Source of the DNA: a virus | Direction: 5' to 3' (one strand) | DNA: 64,000 nt | Virus record (IMG/VR): IMGVR_UViG_3300023278_003531 | Span: 124,001-188,000 of that record | Shown: one piece after another, positions 30,483-38,084 of the stretch | Layout: each line of letters begins with the position of its first letter | Position numbering within the stretch: the stretch's first letter is position 1 | Program-made: the position numbers and the translations under genes | Notes under the pieces: generated by a model | The model's input: only the letters and a program-made list of their open reading frames with translations | Told to the model about the DNA's origin: nothing | Databases searched by the model: none

Positions 30483-30798
30483 TCGAATAGGTCGCAGCTG
30501 GGCCGCCTATGATGCATTCATGGGTAGGCCCAGCGCCGGTGCTCATAGAAAGGGCGCCGGCGGTGATACTAACGAATCGAGAGATCTAATCCACGAACAT
30601 CGTGCCGAACAGGAAGAGGGCGGTATCATCAAACACGAGCGCGTATCAATTACAACTCAGCCGATCGATATAGATGGAGAAGAAGGTATCACTACGGTGG
30701 TGGAGAATCATCTCGCCGCCAGTGGTATCAACTACTCCGAAATTATCTCGATTAACGTTGAGGGTGGAGGCTGGGTACTCGTCGAATACAAGGAGTGA
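30469..30798 (+). CDS. hypothetical protein, 109 aa
   Basis: Start 30469 (MAKSDRIGRSWAAYDAF) overlaps the previous gene's end by 14 nt. C-terminal half has a beta pattern (ERVSITTQPIDID, ISINVEGGGWVLVEY). No family recognised. Confidence 0.55.
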   Translation: MAKSDRIGRSWAAYDAFMGRPSAGAHRKGAGGDTNESRDLIHEHRAEQEEGGIIKHERVSITTQPIDIDGEEGITTVVENHLAASGINYSEIISINVEGGGWVLVEYKE

Positions 30799-30804
30799 GA
30801 TGAA

Positions 30805-31017
30805 ATGAAGAAAACAATTCTGTTTGGACTGATGGTGGGGATGCTATTCCTCCTTACAACTCAAGTAAAGGTCAAAAGTATAGGACCTTGGACTTCGTAC
30901 CGAGTGGTAAATACCATCGTGGATGGTGTCATCCGCGAAGCGGGAGCCTGGATCGCAGGTCCAAAGGTAAACGGAAAGGATGAGGAAGTGCCTGTTGACA
31001 GGCGAGCCGGGATATGA
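30805..31017 (+). CDS. small membrane or exported protein, 70 aa
   Basis: MKKTILFGLMVGMLFLLTT is a signal-peptide-like N-terminus without an obvious cleavage site. Polar C-terminus. SD AAGGAGTGAG. Confidence 0.55.
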   Translation: MKKTILFGLMVGMLFLLTTQVKVKSIGPWTSYRVVNTIVDGVIREAGAWIAGPKVNGKDEEVPVDRRAGI

Positions 31018-31060
31018 GTTCTTTGCCCAGCACAAAGAGGACGCAAAGGAGTAAGGTAGC

Positions 31061-31432
31061 GTGCAAACCGCCAAGAAGCATCTAGTCCGGTGGGTATGCT
31101 TGTGTGGGAACCTCATCAAGAAAGAACCTCAGTTCGAATCACTGAAGCCCCAGACTCTACGAGCAGTAGGATCGTGTTGTCCCCATCTTATAACGAGACC
31201 GGGGATCGACTCTGTAATGCAAATCGTTGAGCTACCCATACGAGACGAACGACATCCGAAGGAGACAGTGATGGAAAATTCAAGGCGAGAGCCAGACCCG
31301 GGAGATTCTTTGGGTAAGGAGGAACCCGACATCGAGAGCCCCTTCTCTGATGATGACCTAGAAGGACTGACCGACGAGATTCTGCTCACCGAAGTGGTGA
31401 AGGAAGGAACCCCAGGAGTGGCGCTGCCATGA
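31061..31432 (+). CDS. Cys-containing protein, 123 aa
   Basis: GTG start behind SD AAAGGAG. N-terminal VCLCGNLIKK with a later CCPH makes a zinc site; C-terminus acidic (EEPDIESPFSDDDLEGL). A second SD-ATG (GAAGGAGACAG at 31271) in the same frame could also start the acidic half alone. Confidence 0.5.
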   Translation: MQTAKKHLVRWVCLCGNLIKKEPQFESLKPQTLRAVGSCCPHLITRPGIDSVMQIVELPIRDERHPKETVMENSRREPDPGDSLGKEEPDIESPFSDDDLEGLTDEILLTEVVKEGTPGVALP

Positions 31433-31611
31433 ATGGTGAAGCCCTGAATGACGTAGTTGGTGTCAAGTGTAGCCTCACGCGCTGCACCGATCTTACAGGG
31501 TGGAAAGGATGGGCCTACAAAACTGATCCTTTCACTGGGGAAAAGAGCGGAATGCTGCGACAGGTCGTCGTATGTACCTACCACAGGTATATCTTGAGGG
31601 GTAAGGACTAA
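31429..31611 (+). CDS. small Cys/His protein, 60 aa (paralogue of 24.8 kb)
   Basis: GVKCSLTRCTDLTGWKGWAY, FTGEKSGM and VVCTYHRY match the 62-aa protein at 24.79 kb in order and spacing. Likely one zinc site. ATGA coupling with the previous gene. Confidence 0.6.
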   Translation: MNGEALNDVVGVKCSLTRCTDLTGWKGWAYKTDPFTGEKSGMLRQVVVCTYHRYILRGKD

Positions 31612-31663
31612 GATACCCTGAAAGAAATGAAGAAGAAAGTCAAACTGAATAAAGGAGTGAAAA

Positions 31664-31861
31664 ATGAAACGTCTCTTAGTACTGGCGTTCATCACCAGTG
31701 TCACCATCGTGGCATACCAGAAGATTTATCCAACGGCGCCGGCCGAAAAGACTCCCGTGGTGGTGAAGGCTACGCCGAAACCACGTCCCTCCAGTCGCGC
31801 CGTGAGTATCTCACGGATCAACACGGATGGAAGTGAGACCAAATTGTGGGACAAGAAGTAA
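31664..31861 (+). CDS. small exported or membrane-anchored protein, 65 aa
   Basis: MKRLLVLAFITSVTIVAYQK signal/anchor, Pro/Lys-rich linker, SRINTDGSETKLWD end. SD AAAGGAG. Confidence 0.55.
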   Translation: MKRLLVLAFITSVTIVAYQKIYPTAPAEKTPVVVKATPKPRPSSRAVSISRINTDGSETKLWDKK

Positions 31862-31909
31862 AACTAAGCAGTTGAGGTGCTCCACCTCTTGCACTTGAAT
31901 CCCCAAGGT

Positions 31910-31943
31910 CGGGGTGGGTGTCCCACTCGGGATACTCACCCCG
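31910..31943 (+). other. strong hairpin after the 31.66-kb gene
   Basis: 15-bp stem CGGGGTGGGTGTCCC/GGGATACTCACCCCG with two G-U pairs, loop ACTC. No U-tract, so it may block exonucleases or attenuate instead of terminating. Confidence 0.5.
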
Positions 31944-31959
31944 ATTAGTTTATACCACC

Positions 31960-32001
31960 GGTAGAAATATGAATCTCCTACAGGGATGAATTATTTCTAC
32001 C
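31960..32001 (+). other. long hairpin with 10-bp perfect stem
   Basis: Stem GGTAGAAATA/TATTTCTACC closing a 22-nt loop that can pair internally (TCC/GGG). Lies in the 254-nt gap before the 123-aa Cys-rich gene. Possibly a control element. Confidence 0.4.
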
Positions 32002-32115
32002 CTCCATGGATTATATCAACTTAGTGGCCTAGTAATGCTTACTGGTGTGTATTGTTGCGCGATCCTGGTTGAACAGGTAGTTCCTTCTCGTTCCGACAGA
32101 TAGGAGAGTATCATC

Positions 32116-32487
32116 ATGTGTAGTACGTGTGACCTAGAATTACAAGAACCGTGCCCTCCAGAGGACAATCTGGGAGGCCACATACCCCTCAAGTGCGGAC
32201 CCCAGAAAGATGGACACCCCGCCCATTCCAACAGTGGCGCACACTGCCCCTTCTGCGAAGAAGAGATCTTGGCATGTGCTACATGTGGGGGCGCAGAAGG
32301 ATCGCTTCCGAAACAGTGTCCGGGGGTCAAGATTTCCGAAGATGATCAGCAGTTGATCTACAAGGGAGTACTAGACTTCACCAGAGAGAGACGATGGCAT
32401 GTTCGGGGGTGGAATTCTTGGGAGACTCCCGATCTCCACAAGGAGTTCGAAGCCCGAGCAGCAGCCGAAAGGCTGAACAACGAGTAA
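32116..32487 (+). CDS. zinc-finger phage protein, 123 aa
   Basis: Cysteine pairs CSTCDLELQEPC and HCPFCEEEILACATCGGAEG. The segment EGSLPKQCPGVKISEDDQQL followed by IYKGVLDF is one I recall in hypothetical proteins of actinobacterial and other phages; no function known to me. SD AGGAGAG. Confidence 0.65.
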   Translation: MCSTCDLELQEPCPPEDNLGGHIPLKCGPQKDGHPAHSNSGAHCPFCEEEILACATCGGAEGSLPKQCPGVKISEDDQQLIYKGVLDFTRERRWHVRGWNSWETPDLHKEFEARAAAERLNNE

Positions 32488-32492
32488 TCGCG

Positions 32493-32566
32493 AGGCACCC
32501 CGACTAATCAACTCAGTACATCTAAGTCGCCATGTTGGTAGCTTGGATGTGGTCGGGGTGTCTCCT
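32493..32566 (+). terminator. possible terminator (long loop)
   Basis: GGCACCCCGAC and GTCGGGGTGTC pair over 11 bp across about 50 nt, followed by TCCTGTTTT. U-tract weak. Confidence 0.45.
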
Positions 32567-32594
32567 GTTTTCGATAACGTATTGAGGAAACCAA

Positions 32595-33689
32595 ATGAAT
32601 ACCATCGCAGCTCTTTTGACCATACTTTGTATCGGTGATTCGATTACCGCGTGGGAGGATTCCTACTGCGATCAGTCGGTTCATCAGACCCTCAACGTAG
32701 GAGTCGATAGCACCCTCACAGAGACATGGGCTGACCGTGCCTATTTCGATGAGTACGCTGGAACCGTGCTACTGGCTGAGAACATCGACGTTGTATCGAT
32801 CCTGCTCTCGACCAATGACGCCTCTCGGGAGAAATCAGCAGAGAGCGTCGGCATGAACATGCAACTGATTATCGATTACCTGAAGGATTACGGTGTAGAT
32901 AACATCGTGATCTCCCTTCCACCCTGGTTTCAGGATCCTACCAACTATTGGAGTAGCCTGTATAACCCATACTTGGTTGCGTCTCGTCCTGTTATTCTGG
33001 CAGTAATCGATGCCAATCCGGAGGTAAATCTCGGGGTAGATTGGACTGAGCTGGATTTACCCTTCCCCGAGATGTGGGAAGATCGAGTCCATCCCAACCC
33101 GGCAGGACATACGGTTGCGACGCCATTCATGGACGCAGCGTTTGAGAGATACGTCCTGGAGCCTATCCCAGTTCCTGGGCTCAGTATAACGGCAATCAAT
33201 AGCCTGACCATTATCCTCCTCGTGATTGGGTATTACGGTTATTTGGAAAAGGCAAAAGCAGCGAGATCAAAACCTGACCGGAACTGGGTAGGAGTGCTTC
33301 CTCTTTTAGGCTCTACCATGTTGGGTCTGGTCGTCATCGCAGTTACGTTGTGGGGAAAACCCGCCCAAGGAAGGATCGACTATGCGCCTGTCTCAGCAGA
33401 ACCTATCTGTCGTAATATGGCTTGGATGTCGGGAGAAGGTATTTCCTGTGACTATGTCCCCAGTAAGGGTCAGGTACATTTGGTCTTCATCAGTTTTGAG
33501 TGGCATCTGGACTTCTGGTTAGAGCCCCTGGTGAGGCCGGTGTTGGATTCTCTTTGCGACGATCGTGCTGTTCACGAAATACGTGAAACAGTAGTGGATT
33601 TTGGATACACCCAAACTCGACTTGTTGCGTGTGATACCCGTTTGGGTGGAGCATGGAGCATCGTCGCAACAGGAGACGAAGATGAATAA
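32595..33689 (+). CDS. SGNH/GDSL hydrolase with C-terminal membrane segments, 364 aa
   Basis: Block I CIGDSITAW with the nucleophile Ser, block III-like LSTNDAS and block V DRVHPNPAGH are present (residues 12-175), as in SGNH esterases/lipases. Then PIPVPGLS, a hydrophobic helix (SLTIILLVIGYYGYL) and basic residues follow, resembling a protein-sorting tail. A second helix (VLPLLGSTMLGLVVIAVTL) and a 95-aa domain with unknown role come after. The enzyme may deacetylate or de-esterify host surface polymers (inference). Confidence 0.75.
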   Translation: MNTIAALLTILCIGDSITAWEDSYCDQSVHQTLNVGVDSTLTETWADRAYFDEYAGTVLLAENIDVVSILLSTNDASREKSAESVGMNMQLIIDYLKDYGVDNIVISLPPWFQDPTNYWSSLYNPYLVASRPVILAVIDANPEVNLGVDWTELDLPFPEMWEDRVHPNPAGHTVATPFMDAAFERYVLEPIPVPGLSITAINSLTIILLVIGYYGYLEKAKAARSKPDRNWVGVLPLLGSTMLGLVVIAVTLWGKPAQGRIDYAPVSAEPICRNMAWMSGEGISCDYVPSKGQVHLVFISFEWHLDFWLEPLVRPVLDSLCDDRAVHEIRETVVDFGYTQTRLVACDTRLGGAWSIVATGDEDE

Positions 33690-34089
33690 GCGTAAGTTGA
33701 GTGAAATGGGAGTCTGGCTGGGACTCGTTGGTCTCCTTTGTTGGATCTGGTCGCCTGTATTTATGGCAAGAGGTGGTGAAATTGATCCGGCGGCCGAAAA
33801 AATCGTTACCCAGGTATCTGCCGAACAGGGTACTGAGCTATCCGTTGAATCAGAACTCAACGATCGGATTACCGTGTTCTTCAGTAAAATCGGAGACCAA
33901 CTCCAAGCTAACGTGGAGTTGAACCGACGAGGAACACAGTTCCAGTGGGTCATTGATCGCCCACAGGACGGCACCAATACTCCCATCTACGTAGAGCTTG
34001 AAGGACCAGTCATCGCTCCTGCGAAGGGTGGCCGTAGCGGTGATCCCAAACACGTAAATACAGGAGCCGTCATAACTATCCGTTGGTGA
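33682..34089 (+). CDS. membrane-anchored protein, 135 aa (tandem paralogue 1)
   Basis: Start 33682 (SD AGGAGACGAAG) overlaps the hydrolase end. Anchor helix WLGLVGLLCWIWSPVFM, then a beta domain with DRITVFFSKIGDQLQANVEL and TGAVITIRW. Nearly the same domain is in the next gene, so this is a tandem duplication. Confidence 0.65.
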   Translation: MNKRKLSEMGVWLGLVGLLCWIWSPVFMARGGEIDPAAEKIVTQVSAEQGTELSVESELNDRITVFFSKIGDQLQANVELNRRGTQFQWVIDRPQDGTNTPIYVELEGPVIAPAKGGRSGDPKHVNTGAVITIRW

Positions 34090-34091
34090 TT

Positions 34092-34117
34092 GGTTGTTTC
34101 TTCGTTTCATGAATACC
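34092..34117 (+). repeat. dispersed element, copy 10 (degenerate)
   Basis: GGTTGTTTCTTCGTTTCATG; pairs GGT/ACC and TTC/GAA. Between the two tandem paralogues. Confidence 0.45.
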
Positions 34118-34148
34118 CAACTAGTGAGTAAATCGAAAGGATCGAATA

Positions 34149-34529
34149 ATGCAAGGTAAATACGTAATAATGTACACTCTGATGTTTCTCTTGGGGATCT
34201 TGCTGACCGCTCTGCATTCCCCGGCGCATCCGGAAGTAATCACCAACATCACCGCAGATGCGGGAGCTGAGATGGTTCTCGATGCGGATCCCGACGATCG
34301 AATCACTGTGTTCTTCAGCACGATCGGAGAACAGGTTCAAGCCAACGTGGAGTTGAATCGAAGAGGTGTGAGGTTCGGGTGGGTCATCGACCGCGCGCAC
34401 GATGAAGCAGGTTTGCCTGTTTATATCGACATCCAAGGCCCAATCATCGAGAAGGCCAAGGGTGGCCATTTAAGCAAGGGAGACCCCGCCAGAGTCAGGA
34501 CAGGGGCTGTCGTAATTATCCACTGGTAA
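34149..34529 (+). CDS. membrane-anchored protein, 126 aa (tandem paralogue 2)
   Basis: Anchor IMYTLMFLLGILLTALH, then DRITVFFSTIGEQVQANVEL, RAHDEAGLPVYIDIQGPII and TGAVVIIHW aligned with the previous protein along about 80 residues. Function unknown. SD AAAGGATCG. Confidence 0.65.
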   Translation: MQGKYVIMYTLMFLLGILLTALHSPAHPEVITNITADAGAEMVLDADPDDRITVFFSTIGEQVQANVELNRRGVRFGWVIDRAHDEAGLPVYIDIQGPIIEKAKGGHLSKGDPARVRTGAVVIIHW

Positions 34530-34544
34530 AGGAGCAGGAAAGAC

Positions 34545-34874
34545 GTGAGCGATGACGATATACCAGAGCAGCACCCGGTAGTGGAAACGATTGAGTCCTT
34601 CGAGATGGTATTTGACATCATCGCGGGGATTGGCGCAATTGGACAATTGAGTCCGTTAGAAGATCTGAAGCTGTCGAAGATTGCCAAACAGATCCACAAT
34701 CTCCATGAGGAATTCGGTGATCGAGTTCGATGCGATGCGGGAGACGAGGATCCGGATTTGGTCAATCGAAGATTCGTCCGGCTGACTCACGATGTTGATG
34801 AAGGTGAGAGCGAAGTGGCCAGATTGGCACTCAAACAACTGGGAGGACTACCCTATCCAGGAAAACCCAACTGA
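34545..34874 (+). CDS. acidic helical protein, 109 aa
   Basis: GTG start with SD AAGGAGCAGG. Acidic helices (VVETIESFEMVFDIIAGIG, LEDLKLSKIAKQIHNLHEEF). No family recognised. Confidence 0.6.
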   Translation: MSDDDIPEQHPVVETIESFEMVFDIIAGIGAIGQLSPLEDLKLSKIAKQIHNLHEEFGDRVRCDAGDEDPDLVNRRFVRLTHDVDEGESEVARLALKQLGGLPYPGKPN

Positions 34875-34912
34875 TCAGACCAACGAGTCTGACTATATCA
34901 AGTGAGAACATC

Positions 34913-35338
34913 ATGAAGAAAATAAGAGCAGCACTATTCGCCGGTTGGGATTCACTCACCGCATTGGCTCAGAATCCCGCCCTGAAGTCGGCGGAACCGT
35001 CGCAGGCGGACATCAAGATCCTGATCGAGAACCTGAACACTTTGGAGGAGATGATTCGCCAGGCGCGCTTCTTGGCCTCCAAACACGTCGAGACCATACG
35101 GTTCGCGCTCGGTGTGGAGACAGCCGCCAATGAGTATGAAGAGTTCAGTCACGGGCCTTGTTTGACTCGGGAAGAACTCCTCGCCTGCTGCGACTTGTCA
35201 AAACTCCCGAACGAAACGGCCCTGATAAGGATCACTCGGAAGGGAAGGAGCGTCGTCTTCGATTCCGAGGCGATCCTCCTCAACAACGCGTGGAACAAGG
35301 TAGAAGGCGGCGCTCCCGCTCGAAGGACAGCAGCATGA
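34913..35338 (+). CDS. hypothetical protein, 141 aa
   Basis: Helix ADIKILIENLNTLEEMIRQA, then ALIRITRKGRSVVFDSEAIL. Unknown. Overlaps the next gene by 4 nt. Confidence 0.6.
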   Translation: MKKIRAALFAGWDSLTALAQNPALKSAEPSQADIKILIENLNTLEEMIRQARFLASKHVETIRFALGVETAANEYEEFSHGPCLTREELLACCDLSKLPNETALIRITRKGRSVVFDSEAILLNNAWNKVEGGAPARRTAA

Positions 35339-35679
35339 AAAAGGTCGGGATAACCAAAGACTTTCCCGAACTGATGACCATCGCGGACGCGATCTTCGCC
35401 CACAAGGCGGAGTTCGTGCTCCCCGATGGTAATCGGGTTCAAACTTGTATTTTCAAGAATACCCTCTACGCAGTAGATTACAAGGGTGTTCGTTACGTAG
35501 AGCAGAATCCAAAGACCAGTAGTGTTTTTGCTCAGCGGGTAAGAGAAGAAGGCGCTCGCATCCTTTGGGTTATTAGAACGCATAGGAAAATTATTGATGC
35601 GGCCGACAAAATTCAATACGTGCCTTGCGCGGATGAATGGTTGGGACGCGTTGAAGGTGATGTAATATTCATGAAATGA
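35335..35679 (+). CDS. hypothetical protein, 114 aa
   Basis: ATG at 35335 overlaps the preceding stop. Strands FVLPDGNRVQTCIF, TLYAVDYKGVRYVEQN and RILWVIRTHRKIIDAADKI. No recognised domain. Confidence 0.6.
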   Translation: MKKVGITKDFPELMTIADAIFAHKAEFVLPDGNRVQTCIFKNTLYAVDYKGVRYVEQNPKTSSVFAQRVREEGARILWVIRTHRKIIDAADKIQYVPCADEWLGRVEGDVIFMK

Positions 35680-35691
35680 GAAGGAGAGCAC

Positions 35692-35853
35692 ATGAGTATT
35701 CGTAGCTTCCTCTCGGGATTCCTCCTGGGAGGAAGTCTTATTAGTGTTGGAAGCTATTGCTACTTCTACAGCTTAGGCTTCTTCGGGAAGATTAAGCTAG
35801 CATGGTGGATGTGGTCTGCCGAAATACCGGGCTGGGAAAGAATGTTCGGATAA
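35692..35853 (+). CDS. small membrane protein, 53 aa
   Basis: MSIRSFLSGFLLGGSLISVG then aromatic-rich SYCYFYSLGFFGKIKLAWWM. Glycine-zipper-like first helix. SD AAGGAG. Confidence 0.55.
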   Translation: MSIRSFLSGFLLGGSLISVGSYCYFYSLGFFGKIKLAWWMWSAEIPGWERMFG

Positions 35854-35878
35854 CAAGAGTGAGTGAAAGGAGAGTGTT

Positions 35879-36181
35879 GTGTATAAAGCTAAACTGACCT
35901 ATTTCACCTTTCATGGTAAATACAAGCATGAGGGGGAAACCGAAGTCGATAGCAAGGTGGAAGGAGGCCGGGGAGATAAGCTCGTGTGTGAGATCTTCAC
36001 CGAGATCGAGAAATTGATCTGGGAGAAGAAAACTCCTCCCGGACTCGTGAGTGGAGGCGACTGCGAGTATATCGTTCTCCTCGAACTGCCCGACCATCCG
36101 ATGGGATACCCCGCAATGCTTGTACCTCCCTACATGAGGGAGTTCATGGGTGCGGTGTCAAAAATGAGAGCGGAGAGATAG
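35879..36181 (+). CDS. hypothetical protein, 100 aa
   Basis: GTG start with SD AAAGGAGAG. KLTYFTFHGKYKHEGETEVD, later GDCEYIVLLELPDHPMG. Unknown function. Confidence 0.55.
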   Translation: MYKAKLTYFTFHGKYKHEGETEVDSKVEGGRGDKLVCEIFTEIEKLIWEKKTPPGLVSGGDCEYIVLLELPDHPMGYPAMLVPPYMREFMGAVSKMRAER

Positions 36182-36339
36182 ATGGCACACATCAATCTAT
36201 CGAGTTGTTCAGAAAGCACCTCGAATTTTCCGACGCACTACAAGAAGCACTCCCTGAGTTGAAAGGTAAAATCCTGGTGTGTTACTGCAAGCCTCAGGAC
36301 TGCCACGGGGACGTACTAGCCGAGTTTGCCGATAGATAA
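36181..36339 (+). pseudogene. remnant of a DUF4326-type protein (C-terminal part only)
   Basis: The frame reads DGTHQSIELFRKHLEFSDAL, then EALPELKGKILVCYCKPQDC and HGDVLAEFAD, the C-terminal half of DUF4326. The usual N-terminal part (YxVYIGRP...WGNPF) is missing and there is no ATG or GTG in frame; only a TTG inside. I read it as a truncated gene, though a 40-aa product from TTG 36205 cannot be excluded. Confidence 0.6.
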
Positions 36340-36362
36340 ACCAACAAGGAGCTGAGAATAAC

Positions 36363-36647
36363 ATGCCAGGAATGTTGGACAACTTGAAGATCACCGGAGA
36401 TATGGGGCCTGAACGTGCGGCGGTGCTGAACCACAGCATCGTCCATGGATTCTCTTTCTTGGCCGCGCAAATTCTGGAGAAGGAATATCTCCAGATTGTG
36501 TGCTCTGGTGTGAGTGGGTTTTACATCGGGTGTGAAGAACCCGACGGTGTGCATGTCATTCGTGACTCTCAGGAGTTTTGGGCCACCAAGTTCGGTGCGG
36601 AGCAGGCACTGAAAGCAAGAAGTTGGACTCAACGCCTGAACCCGTAA
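36363..36647 (+). CDS. hypothetical protein, 94 aa
   Basis: Helix RAAVLNHSIVHGFSFLAAQI, strand EYLQIVCSGVSGFYIGC, end SQEFWATKFGAEQALKARSW. SD AAGGAGC. No recognised family. Confidence 0.6.
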   Translation: MPGMLDNLKITGDMGPERAAVLNHSIVHGFSFLAAQILEKEYLQIVCSGVSGFYIGCEEPDGVHVIRDSQEFWATKFGAEQALKARSWTQRLNP

Positions 36648-36673
36648 GCGACCTACTGAATGAGGAAAATCAT

Positions 36674-37111
36674 ATGACTATCATCGAATTATTGGAGCGG
36701 CCTAAAGGAAGTTCCGAAGTGAATACCCTTTCGATTACAGGAGTATCCTCTCTCGATCTGAACTTCTTGCTCGAACTGAGTGGGGGGATGGTGAGTGAAA
36801 TCTATCGGTCTTCTAACCGTAATGGTCTGACAAGACAGATACTGCGTATGGAAGATACAATCTTTTGCCGCGAAAGTTCTCGTACCATCAAAATCAACAA
36901 TATCCTGCTGTTGCGCACCGTGCTTCAAGGACATGTGAGGCATCGTCCCGACCTGAAGATCTTGGTCAAAAGGCTGGAAGGTGAGAATACCCATCTCAGT
37001 GAGATATGGATTCGCGAGTTGAATACCCAATCAACTCTCGAAGAAGAGGTTGGCCAAATGACTGACGCCTTCTTCGAGGAGTATCTGCCCCAGGGAGAGT
37101 GTAGTGTCTAA
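36674..37111 (+). CDS. hypothetical protein, 145 aa
   Basis: Start at 36674 (SD GAGGAAA). TLSITGVSSLDLNFLLELSG, later ILLLRTVLQGHVRHRPDLKI. Overlaps the next gene by 8 nt. Unknown. Confidence 0.6.
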   Translation: MTIIELLERPKGSSEVNTLSITGVSSLDLNFLLELSGGMVSEIYRSSNRNGLTRQILRMEDTIFCRESSRTIKINNILLLRTVLQGHVRHRPDLKILVKRLEGENTHLSEIWIRELNTQSTLEEEVGQMTDAFFEEYLPQGECSV

Positions 37112-37796
37112 CGTTCCCGGTACTTTTGAGGAAGCCGCAAGGCGGGTGGCTGCAATGGAAGCCACCATGGCAGGACAACTTAATGCTTACGAAGACGAAA
37201 CATCGACGGCGAGTATAAAAGCTGCCGTCATCGAGAGCATCGCAGAGCACGAAGAGCCTGACCAGACCCTCGGCGCCGTGGAAAACATGCCGAGGATGAA
37301 TGCTATAAAGAAGCAGGAAGATGACTTCTTCCGGGAGATGGGGCTTCCTCAGCCGGAGGACATGCCTCTCGATCCCAAGGAGTGTGAGAAAGACGGGATG
37401 TGGTGGGGTGACATGACCGCAATGGTCTTGATGCCGCAAGCCCCGAAGCCTATCGAAGAGGGCTACGAATGTAGAGGCACCGTCTATGCCCATCACGATC
37501 TTAAGGCAGTGTATCAAGCCTTCAAGTTCGCGAACGCCACGGGCGAAGCTCAGATGGTGGGATTGGACAATGGCTCGTTCTTGATGTCCGCGGAACTTGG
37601 TACGCATCAGGATCAGTGGATCTTGAGAGATACGGTCAGGGAACGTACCTATGTACAACAAGACCTTCGATTGATACCCAGTGGTGTTGGAGAGGAGATC
37701 GATCGAGACGAGGATATCGTCGTATGGGTTCTCCCGTTCGATGATGAACTCGAAGGACTTGGGTATATCCACAACCAGTGGGTATTCACCAGGTAG
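37104..37796 (+). CDS. hypothetical protein, 230 aa
   Basis: GTG start (SD GGGAG). Helical N-terminus (TFEEAARRVAAMEATM), an acidic/Met middle (FFREMGLPQPEDMPLDPKEC) and beta C-terminal half (YECRGTVYAHHDLKAVYQAF, DIVVWVLPFDDELEG). Not recognised. Confidence 0.65.
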   Translation: MSNVPGTFEEAARRVAAMEATMAGQLNAYEDETSTASIKAAVIESIAEHEEPDQTLGAVENMPRMNAIKKQEDDFFREMGLPQPEDMPLDPKECEKDGMWWGDMTAMVLMPQAPKPIEEGYECRGTVYAHHDLKAVYQAFKFANATGEAQMVGLDNGSFLMSAELGTHQDQWILRDTVRERTYVQQDLRLIPSGVGEEIDRDEDIVVWVLPFDDELEGLGYIHNQWVFTR

Positions 37797-38084
37797 AGTT
37801 GTTTCTGCACTTAGTGAGTTCCATGGTATCCCGAAGGTGTTTGTCCTCACCTTCCGCGTTCAAGCCGCGATCATTAGATGGGATACCAACAAGGTGGCGT
37901 ACGCCGGGAGTGCCTGCATTCACTCCTGGGGTGCGCCACTAGTAGGAATATCTTTTTTTGTAAGTGTGCTGAAGATCGCGCTTATAGTTCATGCAATTCG
38001 TTCGATGATTTACACTCTGTACCATCAAGTAGTGCTAACTAGTGAGTTTGCGCGTACCTGATTGGTCTTTACTGAGGTGCCAAC
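37797..38084 (+). ncRNA. structured intergenic region, possible RNA element
   Basis: Starts with element copy 11 (37798-37822, CAC/GTG core). Then GGTATCCC/GGGATACC (about 37825-37890) closes two inner hairpins, GAAGGTG/CACCTTC and CGCG/CGCG. Next comes TGGCGTAC/GTGCGCCA enclosing GGAGTG/CACTCC, then TTTTTTT at about 37954. This nested three-way arrangement plus U-run looks like an RNA switch, attenuator or small RNA. It is not a tRNA: the T-arm is not next to the acceptor. Confidence 0.45.

Noticed and set aside
36996-37850. 284-aa minus-strand ORF
   Set aside because: Exact reverse shadow of the 230-aa gene 37104-37796; no SD, and neighbours are all plus strand. The same applies to minus ORFs at 26001-26663, 40210-40947 and 47039-47818.
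37825-37892. tRNA-like cloverleaf
   Set aside because: The TTCAAGC loop resembles a T-loop, but ten unpaired bases separate it from the acceptor strand and there is no anticodon arm.
37681-38061. 126-aa plus-strand ORF
   Set aside because: First third is an out-of-frame shadow of the 37104 gene and the rest covers the structured region.
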